From an uncultured Vibrio sp. (lineage in GTDB: Bacteria; Pseudomonadota; Gammaproteobacteria; Enterobacterales; Vibrionaceae): 47,811 bases of DNA. How positions within the stretch are numbered: the first letter of the stretch is position 1; every line of letters starts with the position of its first letter. The notes under the pieces were generated by a model, which was not told the DNA's origin, ran no database searches, and saw only the letters and a program-made list of their open reading frames with translations. The stretch lies in assembly GCF_947488985.1 (NCBI RefSeq), contig NZ_CANLBV010000027.1, positions 1 to 47,811 of the forward strand, in the 5' to 3' direction. Shown here in pieces: positions 17,639-26,169 of this stretch. Position numbers and translations under genes: made by a program.

Positions 17639-18469
17639 ATGAACACGCTAAATGACACACCTTCAAGCGCCATGAATCGTACCCAATGGCAACGTTACGA
17701 CAGTAAACAAAGCCTCATGCTCTGGATTGGCTGGCTTTGCTTTGTCGCTTTGAGCGTTTTTGCATGGCAAGTCATGAACAAGGATACGATTTGGTACTTT
17801 GTGACGGACTCACCGAATCAACTTGCTGATATCTCTTCCCGTATGTGGCCACCAAGATGGAGCTACTTAGAGTCTCTTTGGAGTCCGTTGTGGGACACCA
17901 TCAACATCGCGACACTTGGCACATTATTGGGGATCGTATTGGCGTTTCCAGTTGCGTTCTTAGCCGCACGTAACACGACACCAAGCATGACGTTTATCAG
18001 ACCTATTGCGCTGTTTATCATCGCGGCAAGTCGTTCAATTAATTCGTTAATTTGGGCTCTTCTGTTAGTGGCGATCATCGGTCCAGGTTTGTTGGCGGGT
18101 ATTATCGCAATTGCCCTACGCTCGATCGGTTTCGTGGCTAAGTTGATGTACGAAGCAATTGAAGAAGTGAACGCAACGCAAATGTCGGCGATTCAATCGA
18201 CAGGTGCATCTCCACTGCAAGTGTTGAACTACGGCATTCTTCCTCAAGTGATGCCAAGTTTCATTGGCACAAGCCTGTTCCGTTGGGACATAAACATTCG
18301 TGAATCTACAGTATTAGGCTTGGTCGGCGCAGGCGGTATCGGTTTGAAACTGCAAGAGTCGATGGCGATGCTGGCATGGCCTCAAGTGACTGTGATTTTC
18401 TGTGCGATTCTTGTAACGGTTATCTTCTCTGAATGGGTGGCTGCGAAAGCAAGAAAAGCATTGATTTAG
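17639..18469 (+). CDS. phnE2: Phosphonate-type ABC transporter, permease 2
   Basis: Second inner-membrane permease of the operon, 276 residues, homologous to its upstream neighbour. The EAA-like loop is at EEVNATQMSAIQSTGAS and the closing motif is ESTVLGLVGAGGIG. I chose the ATG at 17639 because AAGGA lies just upstream (17627-17631); a longer in-frame start at 17588 would overlap the previous gene by 41 bases and has no ribosome-binding site. A bidirectional terminator follows at once. Confidence 0.87.
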   Translation: MNTLNDTPSSAMNRTQWQRYDSKQSLMLWIGWLCFVALSVFAWQVMNKDTIWYFVTDSPNQLADISSRMWPPRWSYLESLWSPLWDTINIATLGTLLGIVLAFPVAFLAARNTTPSMTFIRPIALFIIAASRSINSLIWALLLVAIIGPGLLAGIIAIALRSIGFVAKLMYEAIEEVNATQMSAIQSTGASPLQVLNYGILPQVMPSFIGTSLFRWDINIRESTVLGLVGAGGIGLKLQESMAMLAWPQVTVIFCAILVTVIFSEWVAAKARKALI

Positions 18470-18477
18470 TTCATCTA

Positions 18478-18512
18478 TAAAAAAACGGACACCATTGAGG
18501 TGTCCGTTTTTG
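18478..18512. terminator. Bidirectional terminator between phnE2 and PL17 genes
   Basis: Perfect 12-bp stem AAAACGGACACC (18482-18493) with GGTGTCCGTTTT (18499-18510) and a five-base loop. It is flanked by A-run and T-run, so it works for the converging phn and PL17 transcripts. Confidence 0.92.
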
Positions 18513-18535
18513 TTTCATTCGTCTAGCTTAATCAT

Positions 18536-20689
18536 TTACAGTTGAGCAAATGATCCTTCCCACGTGTATGTCTCACCGCCAAACTCAACAGTGTGCGTTG
18601 CTTGTTGAGCATCTTCTGCACGGTTAGAGATACCGAAGTGGTACGTGTTACCGGTTGTCGTTTGAATACGAACCACTGTACCGTCTGCTGTATCAGCTAC
18701 TACGTTTACAGACTCAACGAGACCACGAGCATTGGTAGACTGCTCGAACTCTTCGTTGAAGTAACCGTGAGTTTCAAGAACAGAAGCAAACACATGATCT
18801 TTACCCGATTGGCGCATGATCATCGCAGGTTCGCTACGCAGGTTGAAGTCATGGTCGTTCGCGCCTAGACGAGCAAAAATTACTTCGCTGTCTGCTGCTT
18901 GTGCGCTAGTCACTAGCGAGTAGTAGCTGTTGTTAACAAGCCAGCTTACAAGAGAGCTACCTTCAACCTTGCCAGAACCTAGGTTCCAAAGGTGTTGGTA
19001 ACCGTCAGACTCACCTACAGGCTTAAGAGTAGACTCGGTTTGGTATTCAAAATCAGTACGGATAATCTGACCTGTGTAGTGTACAGGTAGGTCGTACTGA
19101 TGCTCTTCTTCAGATTGGATGCGGTAAACATCGATCACTAGCGGCTTTTCAAACTCTTCAAGCTCTGCAAGGATGATGCTACGTTGCATATCTACGCCTT
19201 CGTAGTAGCCAGAGATACGGCCACTCATCCCTTGTAGCTTGCTGTTTTCTACGTTGAAGAAATGCTTCTCACCAAACTTAGACTCAGCAAGTGCTGTATT
19301 GAAGTTGTTTTGAGTTTTCTGATCAACAGTCACTGTGTTATGCGCAACAGTTTGCTTACAGTAAGACTTGTTCTCAGGGATGTAACGACCGCCAAACTTA
19401 GGCTCAACGTTTACCCAACGACCGTAACCGTAGTCGTGAAGCACTTCAATACCACGGTTGAATACACTTAGGTGCAGACCGTCATAGTGGCCGTGGTCTA
19501 GTGCAGAGTGGTATTGGTGATCACTACCGTGCTGACCGAACCAGATTAACGCCATTGTGTCGTCGTCTTGAGCGTCACGGTGACGTAGGATACCTAGACC
19601 GCCTTTCTCGCCTTGAGGGCCATCAGTGATGTATAGGCTACCCCAGTTAAATGGCTTAATTTCATCAGCCGCTTCAACGGCATTAGATAGAGTCAGACCA
19701 GAGCTGTGAACCCAAACGTTTTGTTGGTGGTTAGCCATCGCAAGTAGAGTTTCAGCTTGCTCATAGCGGTGAAAACATACAGATGTTGCCATCACAACGC
19801 CTTCATCATTAATAGAGATCGTCTTAGATGAATCGTTACATGCTGGTAGTGAACCGTCTGGGAATGCAGTCTTGAATACAGCGTAAGAAGTGGTCTTAAT
19901 CACTGAGTCATTGAACTCATAGATGCCGATCTCTGGTTGACGACGCTCAATCGTTTCTGCGAACAGGTAGATCGGGCGTAGAGAGAAACGGTGGTAGTAA
20001 GGACCTTCCATGTAGTAGCCGTCTGGCGAAAACAGTTGATCAAGCTGAGCTAGGAAACCGCCGCTCACTTTATCCATTTTCAGGCCGTACAATGCTTTGT
20101 CTACTGACTCTTGATCGTTGATTGCGTAACCACAGATACCTACTGCCGCTACCGCCCACAGACCGTGGTTATGAACGATGTCGAAATCGTGACCGTAAGT
20201 CACAACAAACAGGTCGATCATTTGCTTGAAAAGGTCGTTTTCAATCAATGCTTTTTGCTCGTCAGAAAGCGTGTGGAAGATGCAAGAGTACGCGCAAGAA
20301 GCATACAGCATCCACATGTTTTCGTTTAGCGTCTGGTGGAAGATCTTACCTGGAGGGTTAGTATCTTTACTGACGTTGCTTTCAAGCGTTGGGTATACCT
20401 TCGCGTATGCCGTCAGCATATCTGCGATGTAATCACGGTATTTTGTTTCTTCCGTGATCAGGAACAAACGGCCCGCTAGATCCATATGGATGTAGTTTTG
20501 CTTGTGACGGTTGTGCTCGTAGCCACCACCTTCACCGTGTCCTGGTACTTCAATGCCAACTTCAGCCATGTACGCGTCAGTTTGTTTAATGTCGCGCGCT
20601 AGCGCTTTACCTAATAGGCTATCCTTGCCAAGTTCTTTACGGAGTTCCTTTGCTTCTTCAAAGTTAAGCAGTAATGGTTGATAGCTCAT
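18536..20689 (-). CDS. Oligoalginate lyase, PL17 family (second of pair)
   Basis: Cytoplasmic exo-lyase releasing unsaturated monouronate from alginate oligomers, 717 residues without a signal peptide. An N-terminal alpha/alpha toroid (about 1-370) is followed by a heparinase II/III-like beta-sandwich domain. Segments HNHGLWAVAAVG (Asn174, His175) and GYYMEGPYYHRF (Tyr231) correspond, by spacing, to the catalytic Asn/His/Tyr of PL17 enzymes such as Alg17C; a GHYDGLHLSVFNRG block forms part of the second domain. It is a paralogue of its upstream neighbour (718 residues) along the whole length. Its ATG overlaps the upstream stop as TAATG, so the two are translationally coupled. V. splendidus calls its PL17 enzymes OalB and OalC; I cannot tell which is which. 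Confidence 0.9.
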   Translation of the reverse strand: MSYQPLLLNFEEAKELRKELGKDSLLGKALARDIKQTDAYMAEVGIEVPGHGEGGGYEHNRHKQNYIHMDLAGRLFLITEETKYRDYIADMLTAYAKVYPTLESNVSKDTNPPGKIFHQTLNENMWMLYASCAYSCIFHTLSDEQKALIENDLFKQMIDLFVVTYGHDFDIVHNHGLWAVAAVGICGYAINDQESVDKALYGLKMDKVSGGFLAQLDQLFSPDGYYMEGPYYHRFSLRPIYLFAETIERRQPEIGIYEFNDSVIKTTSYAVFKTAFPDGSLPACNDSSKTISINDEGVVMATSVCFHRYEQAETLLAMANHQQNVWVHSSGLTLSNAVEAADEIKPFNWGSLYITDGPQGEKGGLGILRHRDAQDDDTMALIWFGQHGSDHQYHSALDHGHYDGLHLSVFNRGIEVLHDYGYGRWVNVEPKFGGRYIPENKSYCKQTVAHNTVTVDQKTQNNFNTALAESKFGEKHFFNVENSKLQGMSGRISGYYEGVDMQRSIILAELEEFEKPLVIDVYRIQSEEEHQYDLPVHYTGQIIRTDFEYQTESTLKPVGESDGYQHLWNLGSGKVEGSSLVSWLVNNSYYSLVTSAQAADSEVIFARLGANDHDFNLRSEPAMIMRQSGKDHVFASVLETHGYFNEEFEQSTNARGLVESVNVVADTADGTVVRIQTTTGNTYHFGISNRAEDAQQATHTVEFGGETYTWEGSFAQL

Positions 20690-22845
20690 TAAATCGTCTC
20701 CTGAGATTGTTTTTTAACTTCCACTGAATAGTGTCCTGTCCAGTTGAGAATTTTATCATTAATTGTAATTTGGTTCACTGTGCTTTCGTTGACATCCGCC
20801 TGGTTAGAAACAAGCATCGTCACGATAGAATCTTGTGTGGTGATTTCTATTGCTGATCCAGTCTCACTATGACCAAGCACGCGAATGTCCTGAACTCGAC
20901 CACGAGCATTCTCAGATTGCTCAAACTCTTCGTTGAAATAACCGTGCGTTTCAACAACGGAAGCAAATAAAGTGGACTCGCCGCGGCTACGCAAGACAAA
21001 TGAAGGCTCGCTACGTAGGTTGAAGCTGGGATCATTAGCGCCAGAGCGCGTGAAGATCACTTCGCCATTGTTGTTAGAACTCGTGCCAAGCCAAGTGTGG
21101 TAGCTGTTATCTTGTAACCAGCTCACCAATGCGGCTTCTTTGGCTTCGCCTGCTGCCACTTTCCACAGATGCTGATAACCATGATCATTACCTAGGGTTT
21201 CCAGCTCTTTGTATGATTCATATTCGAAGTTAGTACGAATTATCTGGCCATTGTACTGATGAGAGTAATCATACTGATGTTCACCCTCACCCACAACGCG
21301 ATATAAATCGATAAGAAGCGGCGCTTCTAGCTCGTCTAGGTTAAGTAAGAATACGCTGCGTTGCTGACCAAAACCATCATGGTGCTCGTTGGCAAATGCG
21401 CTCATACCCTTCAAGTTATCGTCGTTGACTTGGAAGAAATGTGGCAGACCATGAACAGAATCTGCGCGATCGACATCGAAATTGTTCTGACAGGTTTCAT
21501 CAATGGTAACGCTATTGTGGGCAATGGTTTGGCGAGCGTATGACGGATTTTCAGGAAGGTAACGACCGCCAAACTTAGGCTCAACATTAATCCAACGAGC
21601 AAAGCCGTATTCGCGAAGTACTTCATGACCACGATTGAATAGCGTAATACCGAGTGTGTCGAAGTGACCGTGACCCATACCGTGTTGACCGTAGTTCATC
21701 ACTAGTTGAGTTACATCGCCATTTTTGTCCTGCATACGAACAAAGCCTTGTGCCCCTTTGTCGCCATCAGGGCCTTCATTTAGCTCAACACTTGGCCAAA
21801 ATGGCATGCCGATAGTGCGCTCTACCGACGCTTCCTCATAAGCGCGAGATACTTTAAGACCACAAGGGTGCATCCAAACACCATCTTGAATCTTCGCCAT
21901 ACCCAAAATGTTGTCATCCAGTGAGTAGTGCGCGCCGTAAATGCTGACCGCAACCTGCACCCCCATATCTGCAATGCTCATGCTTTGAGACGCATCGTTC
22001 ATTGCAGGGAATACACCGTTTGGATACGCAGACGCCAGTAGCGCCTGTACTGTATTGCCTACTACGCCGTTTTTGTAATTGTAGATATCCACTTCTGGCA
22101 TGTGGCGATGAATAATCTCGGCCAACAACACCAATGGACGAATCGTAAAGCGCGAGTAGTAGGGCCCTTCTAGGTAGTAACCAGAAGGAGCAAATAAATT
22201 AGACACTTGGTCTAGGAAGCCACTTTCTGCTTGACGGTCTTTACCGTACACTGCCATCTCTAAGTATTCTGGTCTGCCAATCGCAACGGCACACGCGCCA
22301 ACAGCTGCAACGGCCCAAACACCGTGATTGTGAATGTGGTCAAAGCGATGTGCGTATTTATCAATACTCATCTCAATCATAGGGATAAAGATACGTTCGA
22401 TAATGCGCTGACGTTGCTGCTCTGTCATGGTAGATGCGACGCAAGAGTACGCGATACTTGTGAATAGCAACCAACCATGCTCGTTGAGGATCTGGTGGAA
22501 AATACGACCGGTTGGGTTAGTATTTTTCTGAACTTGGAAACCTAGCTCTAAGTATTTGTCTGCATACTCTTCAAGCAATGCAGTAACAAAGTCAGCGTAT
22601 TTCTGTTCTTCAGTAATGAGGAAAAGACGACCTGCAATGTTCATGTAGGTGTAGTTATCTTTATGGCGGTTGTGTTCGTAACTACCACCATCACCGTGAC
22701 CCGGCACTTCGATTGGTAAACTCATAAAACGTTCAAGCTGCACAACATTTTTAGCAATGGTTTTGCCCATCAAGGTATCACGTCCAACTTCTCGTCTAAG
22801 TTGTGTGATTTCGTCTTCTGTTAGCAAAATTGGCTTAATAGTCAT
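20689..22845 (-). CDS. Oligoalginate lyase, PL17 family (first of pair)
   Basis: Paralogue of the downstream PL17 enzyme with the same two-domain plan and no signal peptide, so it should also act on imported oligomers in the cytoplasm. Catalytic segment HNHGVWAVAAVG carries Asn173 and His174; GYYLEGPYYSRF carries the tyrosine at about 230. I chose ATG 22845 (718 residues, equal to its neighbour's length) because GAGGG lies about 11 bases upstream. A longer frame reaching a TTG at 22923 would begin inside the operator palindrome and adds a sequence absent from the paralogue. It heads a two-gene operon divergent from kdgF. The 332-bp spacer holds an 8-of-10 and a perfect operator. Confidence 0.9.
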   Translation of the reverse strand: MTIKPILLTEDEITQLRREVGRDTLMGKTIAKNVVQLERFMSLPIEVPGHGDGGSYEHNRHKDNYTYMNIAGRLFLITEEQKYADFVTALLEEYADKYLELGFQVQKNTNPTGRIFHQILNEHGWLLFTSIAYSCVASTMTEQQRQRIIERIFIPMIEMSIDKYAHRFDHIHNHGVWAVAAVGACAVAIGRPEYLEMAVYGKDRQAESGFLDQVSNLFAPSGYYLEGPYYSRFTIRPLVLLAEIIHRHMPEVDIYNYKNGVVGNTVQALLASAYPNGVFPAMNDASQSMSIADMGVQVAVSIYGAHYSLDDNILGMAKIQDGVWMHPCGLKVSRAYEEASVERTIGMPFWPSVELNEGPDGDKGAQGFVRMQDKNGDVTQLVMNYGQHGMGHGHFDTLGITLFNRGHEVLREYGFARWINVEPKFGGRYLPENPSYARQTIAHNSVTIDETCQNNFDVDRADSVHGLPHFFQVNDDNLKGMSAFANEHHDGFGQQRSVFLLNLDELEAPLLIDLYRVVGEGEHQYDYSHQYNGQIIRTNFEYESYKELETLGNDHGYQHLWKVAAGEAKEAALVSWLQDNSYHTWLGTSSNNNGEVIFTRSGANDPSFNLRSEPSFVLRSRGESTLFASVVETHGYFNEEFEQSENARGRVQDIRVLGHSETGSAIEITTQDSIVTMLVSNQADVNESTVNQITINDKILNWTGHYSVEVKKQSQETI

Positions 22846-22912
22846 ATTTTTTTTTACCCTCATTAAAGAGTTTATCTGTTTCGACTTGGATTCAATGTTC
22901 AATCTCCATATA

Positions 22913-22923
22913 AAGTAATACAA
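22913..22923. promoter_or_regulatory. Candidate alginate operator at PL17 operon
   Basis: AAGTAATACAA matches 8 of 10 defined positions, with a perfect right half. It lies 68 bases upstream of the PL17 start. Confidence 0.5.
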
Positions 22924-23094
22924 TATGAGCTTTAAGCATACCTATTCGGCCTTAAATGATGAGTGGAGTCACACTATTTAGGTTAAGCTATTGTTCTAAC
23001 AAGCGAATGATAATACTCACGTATTCATTAAGTTCTTGATTTGTTTTCGATAACTTAAGTGTCACTTGATCAATATCACACAATTCTAGATATA

Positions 23095-23105
23095 TTGTAT
23101 TACAA
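23095..23105. promoter_or_regulatory. Perfect alginate operator at kdgF
   Basis: TTGTATTACAA matches all 10 defined positions; the palindrome extends one more base on each side (ATTGTATTACAAT). It overlaps the -35 region of the kdgF promoter. Confidence 0.78.
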
Positions 23106-23126
23106 TTAGGTTCGTTCGTTTATAAT
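23100..23126 (+). promoter_or_regulatory. Promoter of kdgF-kdgK-eda
   Basis: A perfect -10 TATAAT at 23121-23126 follows a -35-like TTACAA (23100-23105) by 15 bases. The -35 falls within the operator, an arrangement that suits repression. Confidence 0.6.
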
Positions 23127-23177
23127 AGCCAAAAGTTAAGTTAGACTTATAAGATTCAAAAAAGTTAGGAGACATAT

Positions 23178-23516
23178 ATGGACTCATTCTTTTTCCTAGA
23201 TGAAAATGCATGGGAAGATATTGGTGACGGTATCAAACGTAAAATTGTCGCTTACACTGACGATCTAATGGCTGTACACTTAAACTTTGATAAAGGCGCG
23301 ATTGGTCATCCTCATACTCATGAGATTCACGACCAAATCGGTTACGTCGTGCGCGGTAGCTTCGAAGCTGTAATCGAAGGCGAGAAAAAAATCCTAAAAG
23401 AAGGTGACGCTTACTTAGCTCGTAAACATATGATACACGGTGCAGTTGCACTAGAGCAAGACAGCATCCTTCTTGACATCTTCAACCCTGCACGTGAAGA
23501 CTTCCTAAATAATTAA
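23178..23516 (+). CDS. kdgF: KdgF, unsaturated monouronate to DEH conversion
   Basis: Small single-domain cupin, 112 residues, that opens the ring of 4,5-unsaturated monouronates to give linear DEH. The KdgF metal-binding set is visible: His46 and His48 (HPHTH), Gln53 (HDQIGY) and His87 (MIHG). The strong RBS GGAG precedes the ATG. It is first in the kdgF-kdgK-eda operon, under a perfect operator, and it feeds DehR with substrate. Confidence 0.93.
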   Translation: MDSFFFLDENAWEDIGDGIKRKIVAYTDDLMAVHLNFDKGAIGHPHTHEIHDQIGYVVRGSFEAVIEGEKKILKEGDAYLARKHMIHGAVALEQDSILLDIFNPAREDFLNN

Positions 23517-23546
23517 TAGCGCAACATCAGTTGCTTGGGTAAGCAT

Positions 23547-24470
23547 ATGAAATCATTAAATATTGCAATCATCGGCGAGTGCATGGTAGAACTTCAACAG
23601 AAAGGTGAACTTCTAAAACAAGCATTCGGTGGTGATACACTGAACACAGCTCTATATCTATCTCGTCTGACTCACAAACACGGTATCAAAACGAGCTACG
23701 TAACAGCATTAGGCCAAGACCCATTCAGTGCCCACATGCTAGAAAGCTGGGAGTCTGAAAACATCGATACAAGCCTAATTGCACGTCTTTCAAACAAGCA
23801 ACCAGGTCTTTACTACATCGAAACTGATGACACTGGCGAGCGTAGCTTCCACTACTGGCGTAGTGACGCTGCAGCGAAGTTCATGTTTGACCAAGCTGAC
23901 TCAACTTCTCTTGTTGACACGCTAAGTGGCTACGATGCTGTTTACCTGAGTGGTATCACTCTAGCTATCTTGACTGAAAACGGTCGCAATGAGCTATTCA
24001 AGTTCCTAGAAAACTTCGAAGGTAAAGTGTTCTTCGACAACAACTACCGTCCAAAGCTATGGGCTAGCCAAGAAGAAGCTCAGAAGTGGTACCTGAAGAT
24101 GTTAAGCTTCACGGATACTGCTCTTCTAACTTTCGACGATGAGCAAGACCTATACGGTGACGAGCACGTTGAGCAGTGCATCGAACGTACAACTAACGCT
24201 GGTGTTAAAGAGCTTATTATCAAGCGTGGTGGTAAAGAATGCCTAGTCGTTGAAGGCGAAAACGCAAACTACGTTTCAGCTAACCAAATCGACAACATCG
24301 TTGATACCACTGCTGCTGGCGACTCTTTCAGTGCAGGTTTCCTAGCGAAACGTCTATGTGGCGGCACAGCTGTTGAATCAGCGGCTAGCGGTCACGCTGT
24401 TGCAGGTACAGTTATTCAGTACGCGGGTGCTATCATCCCAGCTGAAGCAATGCCTGAGCTGTCTCTATAA
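23547..24470 (+). CDS. kdgK: 2-keto-3-deoxygluconate kinase
   Basis: Phosphorylates 2-keto-3-deoxygluconate to KDPG with ATP. It is a PfkB-family sugar kinase of 308 residues. The N-terminal substrate-binding strand is IAIIGECMVEL; FFDNNYRPKLW and DTTAAGDSFSAGF (catalytic Asp in the GD pair) are the two PfkB signatures. I chose ATG 23547 over an in-frame TTG at 23535, with GGGTAAG just upstream. The 30-base gap from kdgF and the absence of a terminator place it in the same operon. Confidence 0.92.
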   Translation: MKSLNIAIIGECMVELQQKGELLKQAFGGDTLNTALYLSRLTHKHGIKTSYVTALGQDPFSAHMLESWESENIDTSLIARLSNKQPGLYYIETDDTGERSFHYWRSDAAAKFMFDQADSTSLVDTLSGYDAVYLSGITLAILTENGRNELFKFLENFEGKVFFDNNYRPKLWASQEEAQKWYLKMLSFTDTALLTFDDEQDLYGDEHVEQCIERTTNAGVKELIIKRGGKECLVVEGENANYVSANQIDNIVDTTAAGDSFSAGFLAKRLCGGTAVESAASGHAVAGTVIQYAGAIIPAEAMPELSL

Positions 24471-24517
24471 ATTGTCCTGCTCACGCAGACTCACACATTA
24501 TTTCGATGAGAAAAAAC

Positions 24518-25144
24518 ATGACAACTTTGAACGAAAAACTAGCAAGCCTTAAAGTAATTCCTGTAATTGCAATCAACCGCGTTGAAGATGCAATTCCATT
24601 AGGTCGCGCTCTTGTTGATAACGGCATGCCTTGTGCTGAAATCACACTACGTACTGAGTGTGCAATCGAAGCTATTCGCGTTATGCGTAAAGAATTCCCA
24701 GACATGCTAATTGGTTCTGGTACTGTTCTTACTAACGAGCAAGTTGATGCATCTATCGACGCTGGCGTAGACTTCATCGTAAGCCCTGGCTTCAACCCAC
24801 GTACAGTTCAGTACTGCCTAGACAAAGGCGTTGCTATCGTACCTGGCGTTAACAGCCCAAGCCTAGTTGAGCAAGCAATGGAAATGGGTCTTCGTACTCT
24901 TAAATTCTTCCCAGCTGAGCCATCAGGTGGCGTTCCAATGCTTAAAGCACTAACTGCAGTTTACCCTGTAAACTTCATGCCTACTGGCGGTGTTAGCCTT
25001 AAGAACGTTGATGAGTACCTAGACATTCCTGCAGTTCTTGCATGTGGCGGTACTTGGATGGTTCCAACTAAGCTAATGGACGAAGGCAAGTGGGATGAGC
25101 TAGGTGAACTAGTTCGTGACGCTGTTGCTCACGTTAACGCATAA
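24518..25144 (+). CDS. eda: KDPG aldolase
   Basis: Class I aldolase that splits 2-keto-3-deoxy-6-phosphogluconate into pyruvate and glyceraldehyde-3-phosphate, the last step of alginate catabolism here. It has 208 residues, the usual length. The EITLRT segment carries Glu41 and the TLKFFPAEPSGG segment carries the Schiff-base lysine (Lys129), matching the Glu45/Lys133 pair of E. coli Eda. Start ATG 24518 uses GATGAG upstream; an in-frame ATG at 24506 has no ribosome-binding site. It is last in the operon, with a terminator 20 bases after the stop. Confidence 0.93.
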   Translation: MTTLNEKLASLKVIPVIAINRVEDAIPLGRALVDNGMPCAEITLRTECAIEAIRVMRKEFPDMLIGSGTVLTNEQVDASIDAGVDFIVSPGFNPRTVQYCLDKGVAIVPGVNSPSLVEQAMEMGLRTLKFFPAEPSGGVPMLKALTAVYPVNFMPTGGVSLKNVDEYLDIPAVLACGGTWMVPTKLMDEGKWDELGELVRDAVAHVNA

Positions 25145-25164
25145 TCTGTCTAAGATTTTGTGAT

Positions 25165-25190
25165 AAAGCCTCGCTTCGGTGAGGCTTTTT
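25165..25190 (+). terminator. Terminator of the kdg operon
   Basis: Perfect 8-bp stem AAAGCCTC (25165-25172) with GAGGCTTT (25181-25188), followed by Ts. Confidence 0.9.
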
Positions 25191-25917
25191 GCTATCTGCT
25201 ATCTGCTATTTGCTTATCTCCACTATTTTCTATTTTTCCTATAACGAGATCTCTCAACGACGACTGGCAGTCCCCTAACGCATTTGTTTTCAGGATAACT
25301 GGTGCCTATGCCTTATGCCATCAAACTACACGGCGAGAACACGCTACGCGGCAAGAAATAGCCTAGGAAAGTGGCTTAGCTACACAGCGTTGCGCTCGAT
25401 AGAAAGCGATTCTAGGGTCCAAAATCCGAACAAGGTTAATGAACGGTTCCACAAGCTAGCGTGAACCACTCTAGACTACAATTGGTATTACAAAAGGCTA
25501 ATCTCAGCCCCTATGCGCTTTTATAGGAGCGTCACACGCTCTCATACCCCTTAATTTTACTCGTTGAGAAATACTCACTGACTTTGCCTTAAGTCCCTCT
25601 TGAGCCCTCTCGGCCAGTTGTAACGCGATGATTTAACCATTTCATCTGCAACTCATTTCTGTTACTCACCTCGCAGCTATGCCAGAAATCAGAAGTTGAA
25701 ATTACAGAGGGTTAAGCTTGATACCTATACCTCAACAGAAAAATTCTAAATCGGCAAAGTGCGATATATAAAAGTAAATAGCGATGTAAAAACAATGGTC
25801 TATTATCAAGTAGATAAGCAAGTATTTTTCACTTGAACATGAGTATTCAACCAGAATCTCACGGTGCAATTACATTTTCATGTGGATTATTTGTTACAAT
25901 TGAAGTTAAAATTCAAT
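25191..25917. other. Long non-coding stretch upstream of the second symporter
   Basis: It begins with a short TGCTATC-type repeat (about 25190-25211). About 25300-25650 contains no frame I can support. The last part turns very AT-rich towards the symporter regulatory region. Confidence 0.45.
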
Positions 25918-25928
25918 CTGCAATACAA
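25918..25928. promoter_or_regulatory. Candidate alginate operator, symporter 2 site 1
   Basis: CTGCAATACAA matches 8 of 10 defined positions with a perfect right half. It lies 32 bp (about three turns) from site 2. Confidence 0.4.
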
Positions 25929-25949
25929 TTTATTAACATTTTAGTTATA

Positions 25950-25960
25950 TTGTAATACAT
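25950..25960. promoter_or_regulatory. Candidate alginate operator, symporter 2 site 2
   Basis: TTGTAATACAT matches 9 of 10 defined positions. Confidence 0.6.
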
Positions 25961-26097
25961 ATAAACATTTGCGGAACGTTTTTTTTTGAACTTGAAGCAA
26001 ATTTAACCAACTTAAAATTCATTATAAAACAACAACTTAACTAGAGGTGTCGCAATTAATTAAAAATCAATGCGACATAGATCATACTAAAGGCATA

Positions 26098-26108
26098 TTG
26101 TAGTACAA
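26098..26108. promoter_or_regulatory. Perfect alginate operator, symporter 2 site 3
   Basis: TTGTAGTACAA matches all 10 defined positions, 61 bases upstream of the symporter start. Confidence 0.75.
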
Positions 26109-26169
26109 AAGAACCTTTGAAAGCGTTAATCTAGCTCCAGTTAATTATGATATTAAAAAGGCTGAAAAG

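Noticed and set aside
22846..22923. A longer PL17 start at TTG 22923
   Set aside because: The extension begins inside an operator-like palindrome and is absent from the paralogue; ATG 22845 has a GAGGG upstream and gives matching length.
25160..25366. A 68-residue frame after eda
   Set aside because: Its start lies at the eda terminator hairpin and no ribosome-binding site is visible.
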